From Magnolia sinica (taxonomy: Eukaryota > Streptophyta > Magnoliopsida > Magnoliales > Magnoliaceae): 64,000 bases of DNA. Every line of letters begins with the position of its first letter. Within the stretch, counting starts at the first letter, position 1. Location of the stretch: the NCBI RefSeq assembly GCF_029962835.1, contig NC_080589.1:23240586-23304585 (forward strand), given 5' to 3'. Made by a program: the position numbers and the translations under genes. Below are positions 44,517-55,370 of the stretch, one piece after another. The notes under the pieces are model-generated. The model worked only from the letters and a program-made list of their open reading frames with translations, made no database searches and was not told the origin of the DNA.

Positions 44517-47147
44517 CTAGATTTTTTCTATCTTCCATTCAATTGCTGCCTTATATGCTCTAAGAACATTAAGCAGCCTGCTGGCCTTTGTCTTCTCAGA
44601 GGTACAAACTGTGCTGTCAGGAAGAGTCTCAGAGGGGTGAAGAGGTTCCACTTTCGCTCTCCATTTTTCAGTCTCCAATATAGGAGTAGAGTCGAGCAAT
44701 GCATTGACTTTATGGATGGGACTATCAATGTCAAAATCCATGCCCGATTGTGCTAAGCAGGTCTCAAGAGGATCTTCAAAAGATGTACGGAAGGAGTCCT
44801 GCACAAGGCTCTCGATCATGTCCACTTCAAATATGTCATCCAAATCTGAGGGTTGTTGTCCTGCATTAAAAACATTGAGTTTAATATTCATGTTACCAAA
44901 GGACAATTTCATAACTCCATTCCTGCAATTGATAATAACATTAGATGTGGCCAAAAATGGACGACCCAAAATGACTGGGATCTGACTATGAAGATTCTGG
45001 ATAGGCTGAGTATCTATGACTATGAAATCCACTGGAAAATAAAATTTATCAACCTGGATTAACACATCTTCAATAATACCCCGGGGCACCTTGACAAATC
45101 TATCGGCTAGTTGTAATGTTACCTTAGTCGGTTTCAACTCACCAAGTCCTAGCTGCTCATAAACCGAATATGGTAACAAATTGACACTCGCCCCTAAATC
45201 AAGTAATGCCTTCCCGATCTTATGATCTCCTATGCCGCAAGAAATGGTGGGAGCTCCTGGATCCCTAAATTTAGGAGGGGTGTTATGTTGAATCATGGAG
45301 TTGAGCTGCTCTGCAAGGAAGACTTTCTTATGAACATTTTGCTTACGCTTTTGAGTGCATAAATCTTTAAGAAACTTAGCGTAAGCAGGGACTTGCTTGA
45401 TAGCGTCAAGCAACGGGATGTTGACTTGCACTTTTTGAAACACATCCAAGATTTCATCAAAGTTATTTCTTTTCTTTATTAGTGTCAGATGTTGAGGAAA
45501 GGGTGCTTTGGGCACATAAGGTGGCACATTAGTGGCTCTTGGAGAGTCAGAGAGCTTTTGGACTTTGGATGCATTGGTATGGCTCTCTGCTTCATCTTGA
45601 TCTTCTGTTTTAGAATTTGATTCATCCTCAGGCATCTCTATTCTGTTATCAATCTGCTTGCCTGACCTAAGGGTAGTGATCGATTTGGCCTGTTCATGAT
45701 ATTGCCCTTGGTTGGAATTAGAGCCAATCTCATACTGTCCCTTTGGATTAGCCTCAGGTTGGCTAGGGAACTTGCCCTTCTCTCTCTCACTGAATGTGGC
45801 AGCTAGTTGACCCATTTGTACTTCCAGCTTGGCAATGGATTGTGCATTTGCATGTATGCTTTGCTGGTTGGCCAGTAAGGTTTGTTGGGTGTCTTTTTGG
45901 AATTGGAGAGAACTCTGCATGAAAAGATGGAGTGTATCCTTAAGAGATGGTTTCCTTGATTGTGTAGGCAGTTGTTGATATTGTGGAAACTGTTGAGGTT
46001 GTTGACTGCCAACTTGGGAGTAAGGTTGCATAGGAGGATTTCCAGATGGTCCTCCTTGTTGTGGTCCTTTTGCCCAAGAGAAATTTGGATGTCTAGCCCA
46101 CCCTGGATTATAGGTGTTTGAGTAAGGATCATTCCCAGATTTTTGAAAAGTGTTCATAGCATGAACTTGTTCAGAGAGAAGTTCTAGGAATGCTGCACCA
46201 GATGGACAAGACTGCATAGGATGGGCAGGACTAGAACATGTGGCATATGCCTCGACTTGAGCTGTTTGTGGTGGTCCATTATTTAATACCAGAGCATCAA
46301 CTTTCTTTGTCAGGTTATCAAGCTTGGCGCTCAGCTCTGGCATGACTCCTGTCTCATATATACCACCTCTCTTTTGTGGTTGGGGACTTCTGTCACCTCT
46401 ATTTGAATAATCCCATTGCTGGGAATTTTCGCACAAGGTTTCAAAGAAGTTCCACGCTTCGACATCACTTTTGGTCATGAATGACCCTCCACTGGTGGCA
46501 TCAACCATGCGACGGTTCTGTGGTGTCAGACCGTCATAGAAGTATTGAACTTGTTGCCACTTCTCAAAACCATGGTGAGGACATTTAAGAAGGAAGTCCT
46601 TCCATCTTTCCCAACATTCATGAAAGTGCTCGCCCTCTTTTTGTGTGAAGTTAGTAATTTCTCTACGAAGGGCATTGGTTTTGTGAACGGGGAAGAACTT
46701 GTTTAAGAACTTCTTAGACAGTTGGTCCCATGTAGTGATAGATCCAACTTCTAGAGAATTCAACCATGCTTTCGCCTTATCCTTCAAAGAAAAAGGAAAC
46801 AGGCGTAGGCGGATCGAATCGTCTGAGAAGTTTTGGAACTTAAAGGTGGAGCAAATGTTTAAGAATTCTTTCACATGATGATATGGGTCCTCCTTGTCCA
46901 ATCCATAAAAGGATGGCAACAATTGTATGACTCCAGGTTTAAGTTCAAAGTGTGCTGCCGTAGTGGTTGGCAACACTATGCATGAAGGCGCATTAAATTG
47001 GACAGGAGCTGAATAATCTTTGAGAGCTTTAACTTCAGTCTCATTCGCCATTTCAACAGGATTATTTCTCAATCTTTCACGAATTGTTCTTTCAATCTCA
47101 GGATCAAACGGTGCTAGTTCTATATTCAGAGATCTACGTCCTAGCAT
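44517..47147 (-). CDS. Gag-protease polyprotein of the Tat-like element
   Basis: An intact 876-codon ORF with ATG at 47147. It has an N-terminal region, then the retrotransposon Gag core at about residues 80-240 (GVIQLLPSFYGLDKEDPYHH; LFPFSLKDKAKAWLNSLEVG; ECWERWKDFLLKCPHHGFEK). A Gln/Pro-rich linker follows and then an aspartic-protease region at about residues 640-750 (KALLDLGASVNLLPYSVYEQ; IPVILGRPFLATSNVIINCR). The active-site triplet reads DLG, the form common in this lineage. No zinc knuckle of the CCHC type is evident. The protein would form particles and process itself, and might act on transcripts supplied by a related autonomous element. It is the longest undamaged frame in the window, in contrast with the decayed CACTA and copia genes. 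Confidence 0.88.
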   Translation of the reverse strand: MLGRRSLNIELAPFDPEIERTIRERLRNNPVEMANETEVKALKDYSAPVQFNAPSCIVLPTTTAAHFELKPGVIQLLPSFYGLDKEDPYHHVKEFLNICSTFKFQNFSDDSIRLRLFPFSLKDKAKAWLNSLEVGSITTWDQLSKKFLNKFFPVHKTNALRREITNFTQKEGEHFHECWERWKDFLLKCPHHGFEKWQQVQYFYDGLTPQNRRMVDATSGGSFMTKSDVEAWNFFETLCENSQQWDYSNRGDRSPQPQKRGGIYETGVMPELSAKLDNLTKKVDALVLNNGPPQTAQVEAYATCSSPAHPMQSCPSGAAFLELLSEQVHAMNTFQKSGNDPYSNTYNPGWARHPNFSWAKGPQQGGPSGNPPMQPYSQVGSQQPQQFPQYQQLPTQSRKPSLKDTLHLFMQSSLQFQKDTQQTLLANQQSIHANAQSIAKLEVQMGQLAATFSEREKGKFPSQPEANPKGQYEIGSNSNQGQYHEQAKSITTLRSGKQIDNRIEMPEDESNSKTEDQDEAESHTNASKVQKLSDSPRATNVPPYVPKAPFPQHLTLIKKRNNFDEILDVFQKVQVNIPLLDAIKQVPAYAKFLKDLCTQKRKQNVHKKVFLAEQLNSMIQHNTPPKFRDPGAPTISCGIGDHKIGKALLDLGASVNLLPYSVYEQLGLGELKPTKVTLQLADRFVKVPRGIIEDVLIQVDKFYFPVDFIVIDTQPIQNLHSQIPVILGRPFLATSNVIINCRNGVMKLSFGNMNIKLNVFNAGQQPSDLDDIFEVDMIESLVQDSFRTSFEDPLETCLAQSGMDFDIDSPIHKVNALLDSTPILETEKWRAKVEPLHPSETLPDSTVCTSEKTKASRLLNVLRAYKAAIEWKIEKI

Positions 47148-47842
47148 AAACTATGTTATTGCAATGTACGAAAGAAAACTAAACTAAGAAGCAACCTAAG
47201 AGAAATAAAACTAGACCTAGCAACTATGAGATTCTAAATCAAGAAAAAGCTATGTAAATGAAAATTGGAAAGAAGAACCCAGAAAAGGAGATGATGAATG
47301 TCTGTAGATTCGAGAGCTCCTCCTTTTGAAGACAATGTTATTTACCAGCTTCCTTCCTTAATTCCTGTAAACAAAAAGAAAACAAAAATAAATTAAATTT
47401 ACTAAAATAATGCTAGAGAAAAAAAAAATCCTAAGCAACGGTTAATTTCTAAAAAAGAAAGTTTGTAATCTTAGAAATAAAAACTAAGTTAGTTTCTAAA
47501 AAGGGAAAAAATTTCTAAAACTAGAAAATAGAAAGTTACTTGAAAGAAGAATCAGAATCTAGAATTAGAAAATAGGAGATTTCTAAAAATAAAATAAAAG
47601 AGCCTAGAAATAGAAACTTTCTAAAAAAATAAAACCTTAATTCTAAAAATAGAAATTAGAAAAAAATAGAAAATTTGGAAAGAGATTACCAAATTAGTAG
47701 TTTATTTCAGGTCCCTACAAAACAGGAAATAGGTTAGTTTCTAAAAAAATTTAACCTAAAGGTAGTAAAAAACCTAAGACTATGAATTATGATAAGAGAG
47801 AATCTTAAATCCAATTGGACCGAAACAGTTCCTCGGCAATGG
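47148..47842 (-). other. Tat-like leader with damaged primer-binding site
   Basis: AT-rich leader upstream of gag with many TTTCTAAAAATAGAAA-type runs. At 47828-47841 the minus strand reads CATTGCCGAGGAAC, a degenerate remnant of the usual Tat/Athila PBS ending GTTGCCGGGGAAC (Asp tRNA type); its 5' half is lost at the LTR deletion junction. Without it, reverse transcription from this copy could not be primed normally. Confidence 0.7.
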
Positions 47843-48457
47843 GCGAGAGAGAGAGACGGGTCAGCGCTCTCGCTGACCGTCCCAGCGGTGCGGTGCGCAG
47901 CCGGTGCAAGTGTGCACGATGCACACACGCTATAGATATAGGTCCACTGTAATGTTTTTGAGAAATCTGCACCGTCCATCCTTTTTCTCATATTATTTCC
48001 ACCGTCAGGACCAAAATTGATGTATATCCAGATATCCAGCGGGCCCCACTTAATGAATTAAGGGGCTGATCTGGCTGTTAGACCACTTCCCGAGATCGTC
48101 AATGGCTGAAATTTAATATGTACAGTTAATTTATGGTCCCTATCACGTGTATGAAGTTTCGAGTTGATCGGATGGCGGGAAACATGTGATCTTGCATTCT
48201 GAACCCTTTTCGAGCCCCTTTGTCGTGCTTTCCTCAGATCCCAGGCGTATAAAATCTTCACTATTGGTTTTCTGGAGTCCATCCCATGCTCTGGAGACTT
48301 TGGATCATAAAATCCATGCCCTTAACATCAATTTTCAATACACACTCCTGATTTCATCCTGTAATAAAAACACGAGTAAAACACTCCATTAAGCCTCATT
48401 ATGTACATCAATTTAGGCAATTACTGGGGTCTGATATGCAATATTTGACCCTGATCA
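47843..48457 (-). repeat. Truncated 5' LTR of the Tat-like element
   Basis: Corresponds base for base in length (615 bp) to 42453-43067, with scattered substitutions. The U5-side 1.57 kb is missing. It still includes the U3 start, TGATCAGGG, next to the TSD. Confidence 0.88.
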
Positions 48458-49127
48458 ACCACACCATTAAAAACTTCCTAGGGTCCAATGTAAGGTTTAT
48501 TTGCCACCATTAATGAATGGATCATGTTGGTTTTTATTTTTTCCCATCATCTGGGCCTGTATGACCTAATCAACAGATTGTATGTCAAACAAAAAGTACA
48601 ATGAGCCTTAGGAGGGTTTTAATGATGGATATCCAATCACTATTGTTTTCATGTGGTGTGGTCCACTTGAGATTTATATCCCTCTCATTTTTGGTATCAA
48701 GCCCTAATATGATATGTAAAAATGGATGGATGGCATGGATGGAACACATACATCATGGTGGGACCCACAGAGCACTGACCACCAGCCACTCCGTTTCCCT
48801 CTTGGACGCCCTACGGTGACGTCACCAAGTTTAAAACCCTCCTTAATTGTTCCCCTTATTTGTGGTGTGGATCATTTAATTAATCTTTGGATATGAATCA
48901 TTTTTGGGATAAATCTCTAAAATGATCTCGAAAAATGGATGAACAATGTGGGTTAATCTCAAATTTTCGGTAAATCCAGAACTCAAATGGACCATGCCAC
49001 ACGAAACAGTGTGGAATAATGATTTCCACCGTTGATACCTTCCTTGGGCCTATAGTAATATTTATTTAACATCTAACGTGTTCATATTATCAAAAAGATA
49101 TGAATGAAGAGAAAACACAAAAATATC
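48458..49127. other. Dispersed repeat, right of the Tat-like insertion
   Basis: Continuation of the TGGGCCCACC-type repeat interrupted at 40884. Contains GTGGGACCCACAGAGCACTGACCACCAGCC-like strings, repeated once at about 49500. No gene. Confidence 0.5.
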
Positions 49128-49378
49128 CTATAACCTAAACTTATATCCTATAACCTAACTTTAACCTTAACCTAAACCTAAAACCTATACCTTAACCTAT
49201 AACCTAAACCTAAACCTAAAACCTAAATGTATTCTCAAATCCCTAAACCTAAACCTACACCTAATCCTAATCTCAACTCTCTAACCTAAACCTAAACTTA
49301 AAAACTCAAACCTAAACCCGATCCCGAATCCGAATCTGATTTCCTAAACCTAAACCTAGTCTCAATTCCCTAACGCTA
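49128..49378 (-). repeat. Isolated fragment of the telomere-like HOR
   Basis: About 250 bases of CCTAAACC-type sequence containing the recognisable HOR landmarks in order (TTCTCAAATCCCTAAACC, ACACCTAATCCTAATCTCAAC, AACCCGATCCCGAATCCGAA, TCTCAATTCCCTAACGC). It is oriented like the right arm but lies 6 kb to its left, inside ordinary dispersed repeat. Confidence 0.9.
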
Positions 49379-50740
49379 TGAATAATTTTTTGTATTTTAT
49401 TTATGATGTTAAACTTATATGTATTTTATTATATGTATTAAACTTACATTGTATCCCTTGCTAGCTTGAAAGAGATTATGTGAAAATCAAACACTGTTTC
49501 TTGTAATGGTGGGGCCCACAGAGCACCGACCACCAGCTAATGGCTGGTGGTAGGGGATCAAGTCATCAAATGATATCCATTTTATTACATCTATATACAG
49601 TAGTATGCAAAAATTGAGGCAGGTCCACGTCTCCAGTAAGCCACACTAAAGGAAGCATCAGTGATAATGATGCACACGGTTAAGACCTTTGGAAGGGCCA
49701 CCATGATGGTTTTTTCAACACACCAACCTATTCATGAGGTCATGTAGACCTGAATGAAATGAAAACACTAATATCAACTTGATCAGAAACTTCTACAGGT
49801 CCCAGCAAGTTTTTAATGGTGAGCGTTCAATCCCCACTTTTATGGTCAACTTAAGCATTAGTTCCAACTCATTATATTGGGCTTGCCTAAATGTGATTCA
49901 CATATCCAACCCACTCATTATGTGTGTCCCACTTGGATGAGGGGTCAGACCAAGTTTCAGTCGCATCCAAAACTCATGTGGGCCCCATCAAGTGCTTTTA
50001 TATTTTTTAGGATGTCTTCACATAGTTTTAAATGGTATGGCCCACTTGAGTTTCAATTACCGATGATTTTTGAGATATCTCATAACCTAAAGGGGACACA
50101 TCAAAACCACGGTATTGATGTTCGACACACATCATGATAGGGCCCACAAAATTTACTATCAACAGGTAAAAAATGCCATCTAGTTTGGGAAACCATAGTA
50201 TTTCTAGACATATAATCATTATCCAGTAATAATGCAAATTTCCATCAATGCAAATGTAATCATTATATTCCCACTGTTTCATGTGGTATGTTCAAATTGA
50301 GCTCTGGATTTGCTTCAATTTTGGTCTCAATTCTGTAAATAAGCTGGAAAAATGGATGGCCGACATGGCCGACAAAAATTTAAGCTCGATCTAAAACTTA
50401 CGTGGCCCTAAGAAATTTTCAATGGTATAAGTTCAAGTCCATTGTTTCCTATGGTGTGGTCCATTGTTTCCTATGGTGTGGAAACACTACAATGTATTTG
50501 TTATATCCACACCGTCCATCCATTTTGAGATATCATTTTAAGTCATGAGCCAAAGAATGAGGCAGATAAACACTATATAGTGGACCCCACCACAGAAAAT
50601 AGTGGCGAGAGTGATTACCACCGTTGAAACTATCTTAAGGCCCATCGCAATGTTTATTTGAAATCCAACCTGTCCAAAAGTAAAAAATACATGAAATAAG
50701 GGATTTATTCCAAAAATGAGAGGTATATAAATATTGGTGG
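49379..50740. other. Dispersed TGGGCCC-rich repeats, no gene
   Basis: Non-coding sequence with repeated TATGGTGTGGTCCA and GTGGGCCC strings, including a short direct duplication of CATTGTTTCCTATGGTGTGG near 50430-50480. The stretch 49900-50150 resembles 40400-40670 and 51300-51560. No gene recognised. Confidence 0.5.
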
Positions 50741-50753
50741 ACCTGTTTAGATG

Positions 50754-50821
50754 CCTGTAAGTTCTTTTAAGTTGTAAGTGACTTACCCGAAAGTCACTTA
50801 CAAGTGAAAGTTACTTACAGG
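50754..50821. repeat. Strong nested hairpin
   Basis: Inner stem TTGTAAGTGACTT (50772-50784) and its exact complement (50791-50803) with a 6-base loop ACCCGA. The outer stem CCTGTAAG (50754-50761) pairs with CTTACAGG (50814-50821). Confidence 0.85.
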
Positions 50822-51599
50822 TATGGAGTAATAACTCAATTTATGTTATTTTGTTAAGCCCATCAAGATGAATATTTAAGATATTTATTAAGCTAAACCA
50901 ATCATCAAGTGGGCTATAAAAGTAGGCTTACAAATTCAAAATATCTATGATATGGAGAAATAACTCAATTTAAACATTAAGAATAAACTTCTTCAGTGAA
51001 AAACTCGGCAACACAAACATGGTGGTCTAAGATCCCGATGGAAAAATGGTTGGGCAGAGTGGATATATAACACATCATCAAGGTGGGCCCATGACAGTGG
51101 TAACACCTACTACTGTGTTACTGTGATGGGTGTCGAACATCTACCTAATCAGTCAAATGCACCATTCTATGTTGGGCCTGGGGCTTAAAAATCAAGTCAA
51201 TCCGTGGCTTTTTTTGGGCCACACCATGTACAAAAGTTGAGAGGGGTTACCCTCCATTAAAATATTCATGATCATTTGTTGGGCTCAACAAGATGTGGTT
51301 CACAAATCCAGCCCATCCGTTATATGTGTCCCACTTGGATGAGTAGTCAGACCAAGTTTCATATGCATCAAAATTTTAGGTGGGCCCCACCAAGTGATTT
51401 TATATGTTTTAGGCATTTCTTCACATGATTTTAGATGGTATGGCCCACCTAGGTTCCGTATATGGCTGATTTTTGGGATATCCCATAAATTAAAGGGGGC
51501 CCATCAAATGCGCGGTGTTGATGATCGATACGCATCACAGTGGGGCCACACAACTCGACCACGTGGGAAGTTCCCATGAGCTCGACCGTATGGAACCCT
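50822..51599. other. Dispersed TGGGCCC-rich repeat
   Basis: Bases 51090-51570 are a diverged second copy of the repeat at 40210-40670, in the same orientation. No gene. Confidence 0.55.
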
Positions 51600-51905
51600 T
51601 TCCTAACCCCACCCGACCCCACCCAACCTTAGTCCCCTTTCCCCTTCCTCTCTCTCTACCTGCCGCCCGCCCGACCCTCTCTCTCTCTCTCTCTCGCACC
51701 CTCTCCTTCCTCTCTCTCTCTCTCTCTCTCCGATGGCGAAAGATCTGAAAGCTCTCTTTGCTGAAAGACCTAAAAACCCTCTCTCACTCCCACTCACGAA
51801 AAATAAAAAACCCCTTTCCGCTGATGGATCTGAAAGTAGAGCCCTCTCTGCTACTTGTTGCAGAAGTCACAGGCATAGCACCAAACAATCTCTTTAAGGA
51901 AAGGT
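51600..51905 (+). other. CT-rich leader and exon-like segment
   Basis: Pyrimidine-rich sequence with CTCTCT runs (51640-51730) precedes ATGGCGAAAGATC at 51733, in good start context. This opens a frame of about 55 codons (MAKDLKALFAERPKNPLSLP). Another frame has LLLVAEVTGIAPNNLFKER ending at AAAG|GTTAGT near 51903, a plausible splice donor. The layout resembles the first exon of a plant gene whose remainder is missing or frameshifted. I do not recognise the protein. Confidence 0.4.
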
Positions 51906-54552
51906 TAGTTTATGTAGAAACAATTTTCAATCAATTTTTTGTTGTTTATTTCCAAATTTCGGATGTTTGGATTTAGGAGTTTCTATTTTTTTTTCACGAT
52001 TTATACTTTAAAAAAATAAATTCAAATCGAATGTTGAGATTAGTGTAATTTGGTTGTTTATTTTAGTGGGCATGCTTCGTTCCTCCTACAACAATTGTTA
52101 CATGTCCATGAAATTGCTTGAATTTGTTAAAAAGAAACAGAATTTTGCACGTTTGTGACTCATTGCCGATGTGTTTGGAAACCCAATTGATTGAATTGAA
52201 ATAACTCAATTTAATAGAGTGGAAATGACTTATGTGGGCTTATTCCAACTCATTTCTATATATTTGAATAGGAAATTGTCATATCGGATAAAATTTGTGT
52301 GGAAAACGAATTTTACAAAAAAGAATTCTAAATAACCTATTTATTTTAGCATTTCATATTTTTCATGCTAATGTTAATAGGTCAATGATCGAAAAATGAG
52401 AGCCCCATCTCGAAAAAGATTTAAAAATCCATATCTTTAGTTCTTTTTTTTTTTTTTTTCAACAAACGGAAATCACCAATTTTTGAGGATGACGGTTGAA
52501 ATGGAGAGTTCCACTACTGATTTTATTTCTGCAAATAGTAAGAGAAGCCGTGTTCGAGGAAAATAATTTCTTTTTAAAGTAGAAAACGAGATTCCACTAA
52601 TCCAAACGGGCCTTAAAACATCCCCCACATAATATCTAAATTCTGCAATTTTGGATGGATGGGTTTTTTCTTAAACTTGAACATATAGCATTTTTCAATC
52701 CATAATCTCTAAATTCTGTAATTTTTTGCCTTGATGAACCCAGCAATTTTCAATCCATGTATGTGGAGCTAATGAATCTTTTGCATGGCTTGTTTCATTG
52801 GCTAAAGAGAAAAGCGCACACCATACAATCTGTTAGTTAATAGTATCTTCTCAGTGCAATCTGTTGGTTATGCTCCTTTGGTACTTGGGTCAGCAATTTG
52901 GACAGTTCGGATTGCCATACAACTATGTCATGCATGCAGTTGAAGAAGAGCCACTCCCATTTTTAAATGGTGCAGAAACTAACTTGGGGGTGTAGCCCAT
53001 GTTTCTAAGTACTTATATTTGTATTCCACATTATCTTTTCTTCATTAAAATATATCTTTATGGGTGGATTCACTTTTCAAGGAGAGGGCCTTAGATAGGA
53101 ATGATTGGCAATACATGATTTGTAAAGGTGACTCCAAATAGTTGGGACAAGGACATGATGATGATTGGAGTAACAATGTAGGGCATCTAATTGCAGGTTA
53201 TTTTAGCTGATTTAAATTTGTTTAAACATCTAGAGGTCTGAGGGTTTTGGAGTTTAACCTCCATAGGATGGTATTGATGGGTCTCCTCATCCCTAGGGAC
53301 AAATCAATGCATTTCTTGAATGGCCTTGAGAGCAAAAATGGATCTTCAACCTTGTTGAGAGTCATGAGACAACTAGCTTGCCAATAGGAGCAGCATTTTA
53401 TTTATTTATTTTTTATTATTTCCTTTAATGAATAGGAGTGGCATATCATGATAAAACTGAACCATTAGTGTTGTGTGTTCTATTTTATACTGTTCTCACC
53501 TTACATAGGGAACTGTAAGAAAGGTCCCATGACTTTGTATCATCATTTCTAGAAAATGAGTCATGTAATATGGTTGAATGGTTAGTTTTTCTAGGAATGA
53601 TTTCTTTATCATGTTGTAGTTTTTTAGCTGAGCTCTCGTGCTTTATGCCTTTAGATCAGGAATCGTGTCATTAGATAGGGTGTTACGTTCATGGTGGCCC
53701 ACTTCAAAAAGAAGGAATCTAATGGATGGTTTGGATTGAGATTAATCATTCACATGCACCTGAGCTTGAAAATTTTGTTCTAGTAACATGGTAATTAATT
53801 AATGGGTTTTCCATTATTGAAACCTTGCTAGGCTCCCTGGTGATGTTTATTTGTCATGCAACCTATTCATAAGATCATACGGGCATGGGCAAAGGGGAAA
53901 CATTAAAATAAGATTGATGTAAAACTTTTATGGCCCTTAAGAAATTCTCTATAGTAGATGTTCAATTCACACTTTTTCCTATGGTGTAGTCCATTTGAGC
54001 GTTTGATATGCTTCATTTTTGAGCTCAAGCCCTAAAATTATCTATTGAAATGGATGGACATAGTGGATAAAATACATAAATCATGGTGAACCTCAGCATG
54101 CAATCTGCTTCCGATAAACATGGTGTATTTCTTGGCAATCCCCCACGTGGCAACAGATTAGTGTTTGGGGTTCAGAAGTGTGTCAAATAGGTATTTCACC
54201 AACCACTTCCAAATATGGTTTTGTGCCACTACTTAAGGGAGCCACACATGACCCAGTCAAATCCCACCATGTCAAGGCTTTTGTATTTAGAGAGGTCTGA
54301 TTCAATCCACTTCAAAGCCACACGGGTCGCTATTAAATATGTGATCATCCACATCCCTCCATGGATGGTTTGGATTGAGATTGAAATAGTTCGTTGTAAT
54401 ATACTTGTTTTATATGCAAATCAATCAGGTGGTGTGGACATTGGTTCCATTTCTTTATAGGCCTGAGCATTTTATGAAGAAGTCAACATCTTTTAATATT
54501 CATATATTTCTTTTGTTAATGATTTAAATAATCCCTTCCCTTCTTTAATACA
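51906..54552. other. AT-rich and dispersed-repeat sequence, no gene
   Basis: 51906-53600 is AT-rich, including poly-T at 52446-52460. The start may be an intron following the exon-like segment. 53690-54130 carries TGGTGGGCCC/GGATGGTTTGGATTGAG-type dispersed repeat. The open frame at 54215-54460 has no recognisable domain. Confidence 0.4.
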
Positions 54553-54572
54553 ATATATATATATATATATAT
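54553..54572. repeat. (TA)n microsatellite
   Basis: Short AT dinucleotide run followed by ACACACACCTGCACATG. Not further structured. Confidence 0.9.
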
Positions 54573-54978
54573 GGACACACACACCTGCACATGCACGCAG
54601 ACATATATGTTGAGGTGCATATGAAATAGACATACACAGCATCCATGTTATAATTATAGTTATCTATAATGGCATTTATATTTCTAAGGTCGATTATAAT
54701 CTTTATATGCCATTCTACCCATTCATAAGTGACTCCAACATCCATGTTGTAATTACAGTTATCTATAATAATAATAATAATTCGTTCATTATAGTGCATT
54801 CACAATAGTTATCATTGTGGTTACAGTTATTCATTATGTGACAGGTTTTCAGGTGAGATGAACGAGTTTCAAAACAAAACAGTCTGTGGTTTTGAGAAGC
54901 GATTCCCAAGATGTATGTGTGTTTTAATGGCCATTGCACCTTGAAAGCATACAATGGAAGGTAAGGAAAGCCTAAACC
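54573..54978. other. Core sequence next to the right 172-bp repeat
   Basis: Contains a locally repeated ATGTTATAATTATAGTTATCTATAAT-type segment (about 54645-54670 and 54741-54770) and an (AAT)n run near 54768. No gene. It shows no obvious similarity to 37341 onward, so the inverted symmetry stops at the 172-bp repeats. Confidence 0.45.
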
Positions 54979-55368
54979 ATTGGAGTGGCCTGGCCATTTG
55001 GACAGGCCGTGTTTATGTATTTGCTCAAAATTAATGGAGCAGACCTGGATGTGCGTCGAAGCTATCCGGATGAGAGGGGGTCCATGGAAGGTGAGAACTA
55101 CTGTTATGACCATGATGAAACTGTCTATTTCCTATGGACAGCATTGGAGGGGCCTGGCCATTTGGATAGGCTGTGTTTATGTATTTGATCGAAATTAATT
55201 GAGCAGACCCGGATGTGCGTCGGAGCTATTCGGAAGAGCGGGGTTCCCTGGAAAGAGGGAACCGCTATTATGACCATGATGAAGCTGTCCATTTTTTATG
55301 GACAGCATTGGAAGGGCCTGGCCATTTGCGCCGAATGGCCGTGTTTATATCTGTATTTGCAGGGACCA
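54979..55368 (+). repeat. 172-bp tandem repeat, right copy (inverted, about two and a quarter units)
   Basis: Inverted relative to 36643-37340. It has the same GCTGTCCAT/ATGGACAGC hairpin (55285-55310 region) and the same coding-like frame on + (DVRRSYPDERGSMEGENYC, then FLWTALEGP). It ends with GTTTATATCTGTATTTGCAG..ACCA at 55339-55368, the inverted copy of 36643-36672. It differs from the left copies at more positions than those differ among themselves. Confidence 0.9.
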
Positions 55369-55370
55369 TA

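Larger units (their letters stand above)
40885..48457 (-). mobile_element. Tat/Athila-like Ty3/gypsy derivative with gag-protease only
   Basis: Direct repeats share 615 bases (42453-43067 and 47843-48457), and a 5-bp target duplication ACCAC flanks the element at 40880-40884 and 48458-48462. The sense LTR starts TGATCAGGG and ends ACATCA. The left (3') LTR is complete at 2183 bp (40885-43067). The right (5') LTR keeps only its first 615 bp, its inner 1.57 kb being deleted up to a damaged primer-binding site. The single long ORF is gag plus protease; only the very start of reverse transcriptase survives. It is therefore non-autonomous, close in form to gag-only (TR-GAG) elements but apparently by deletion. 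Confidence 0.88.
50741..52615. mobile_element. Possible TIR transposon with GGCCTGTTTGG-like ends
   Basis: Left edge GGACCTGTTTAGATG (about 50739-50753) and right edge CCAAACGGGCCTT (about 52600-52612) are imperfect inverted versions of the CCTGTTTGG-type terminus of several plant hAT and Harbinger MITEs. Just inside the left edge lies a strong hairpin (50754-50821). No target duplication was established, and other repeats lie inside, so the call is tentative. Confidence 0.25.

Noticed and set aside
45803-46132. Minus-strand ORF overlapping gag
   Set aside because: Shadow frame of the Gln/Pro-rich gag linker.
36643-55368. An independent MULE-like transposon with tandem-repeat TIRs (TGGTCCCTGC..)
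   Set aside because: No 9-bp or other target duplication flanks the two edges. The flanks are themselves inverted copies of the satellite, so the symmetry extends outward. Kept only as part of the inverted-arm finding.
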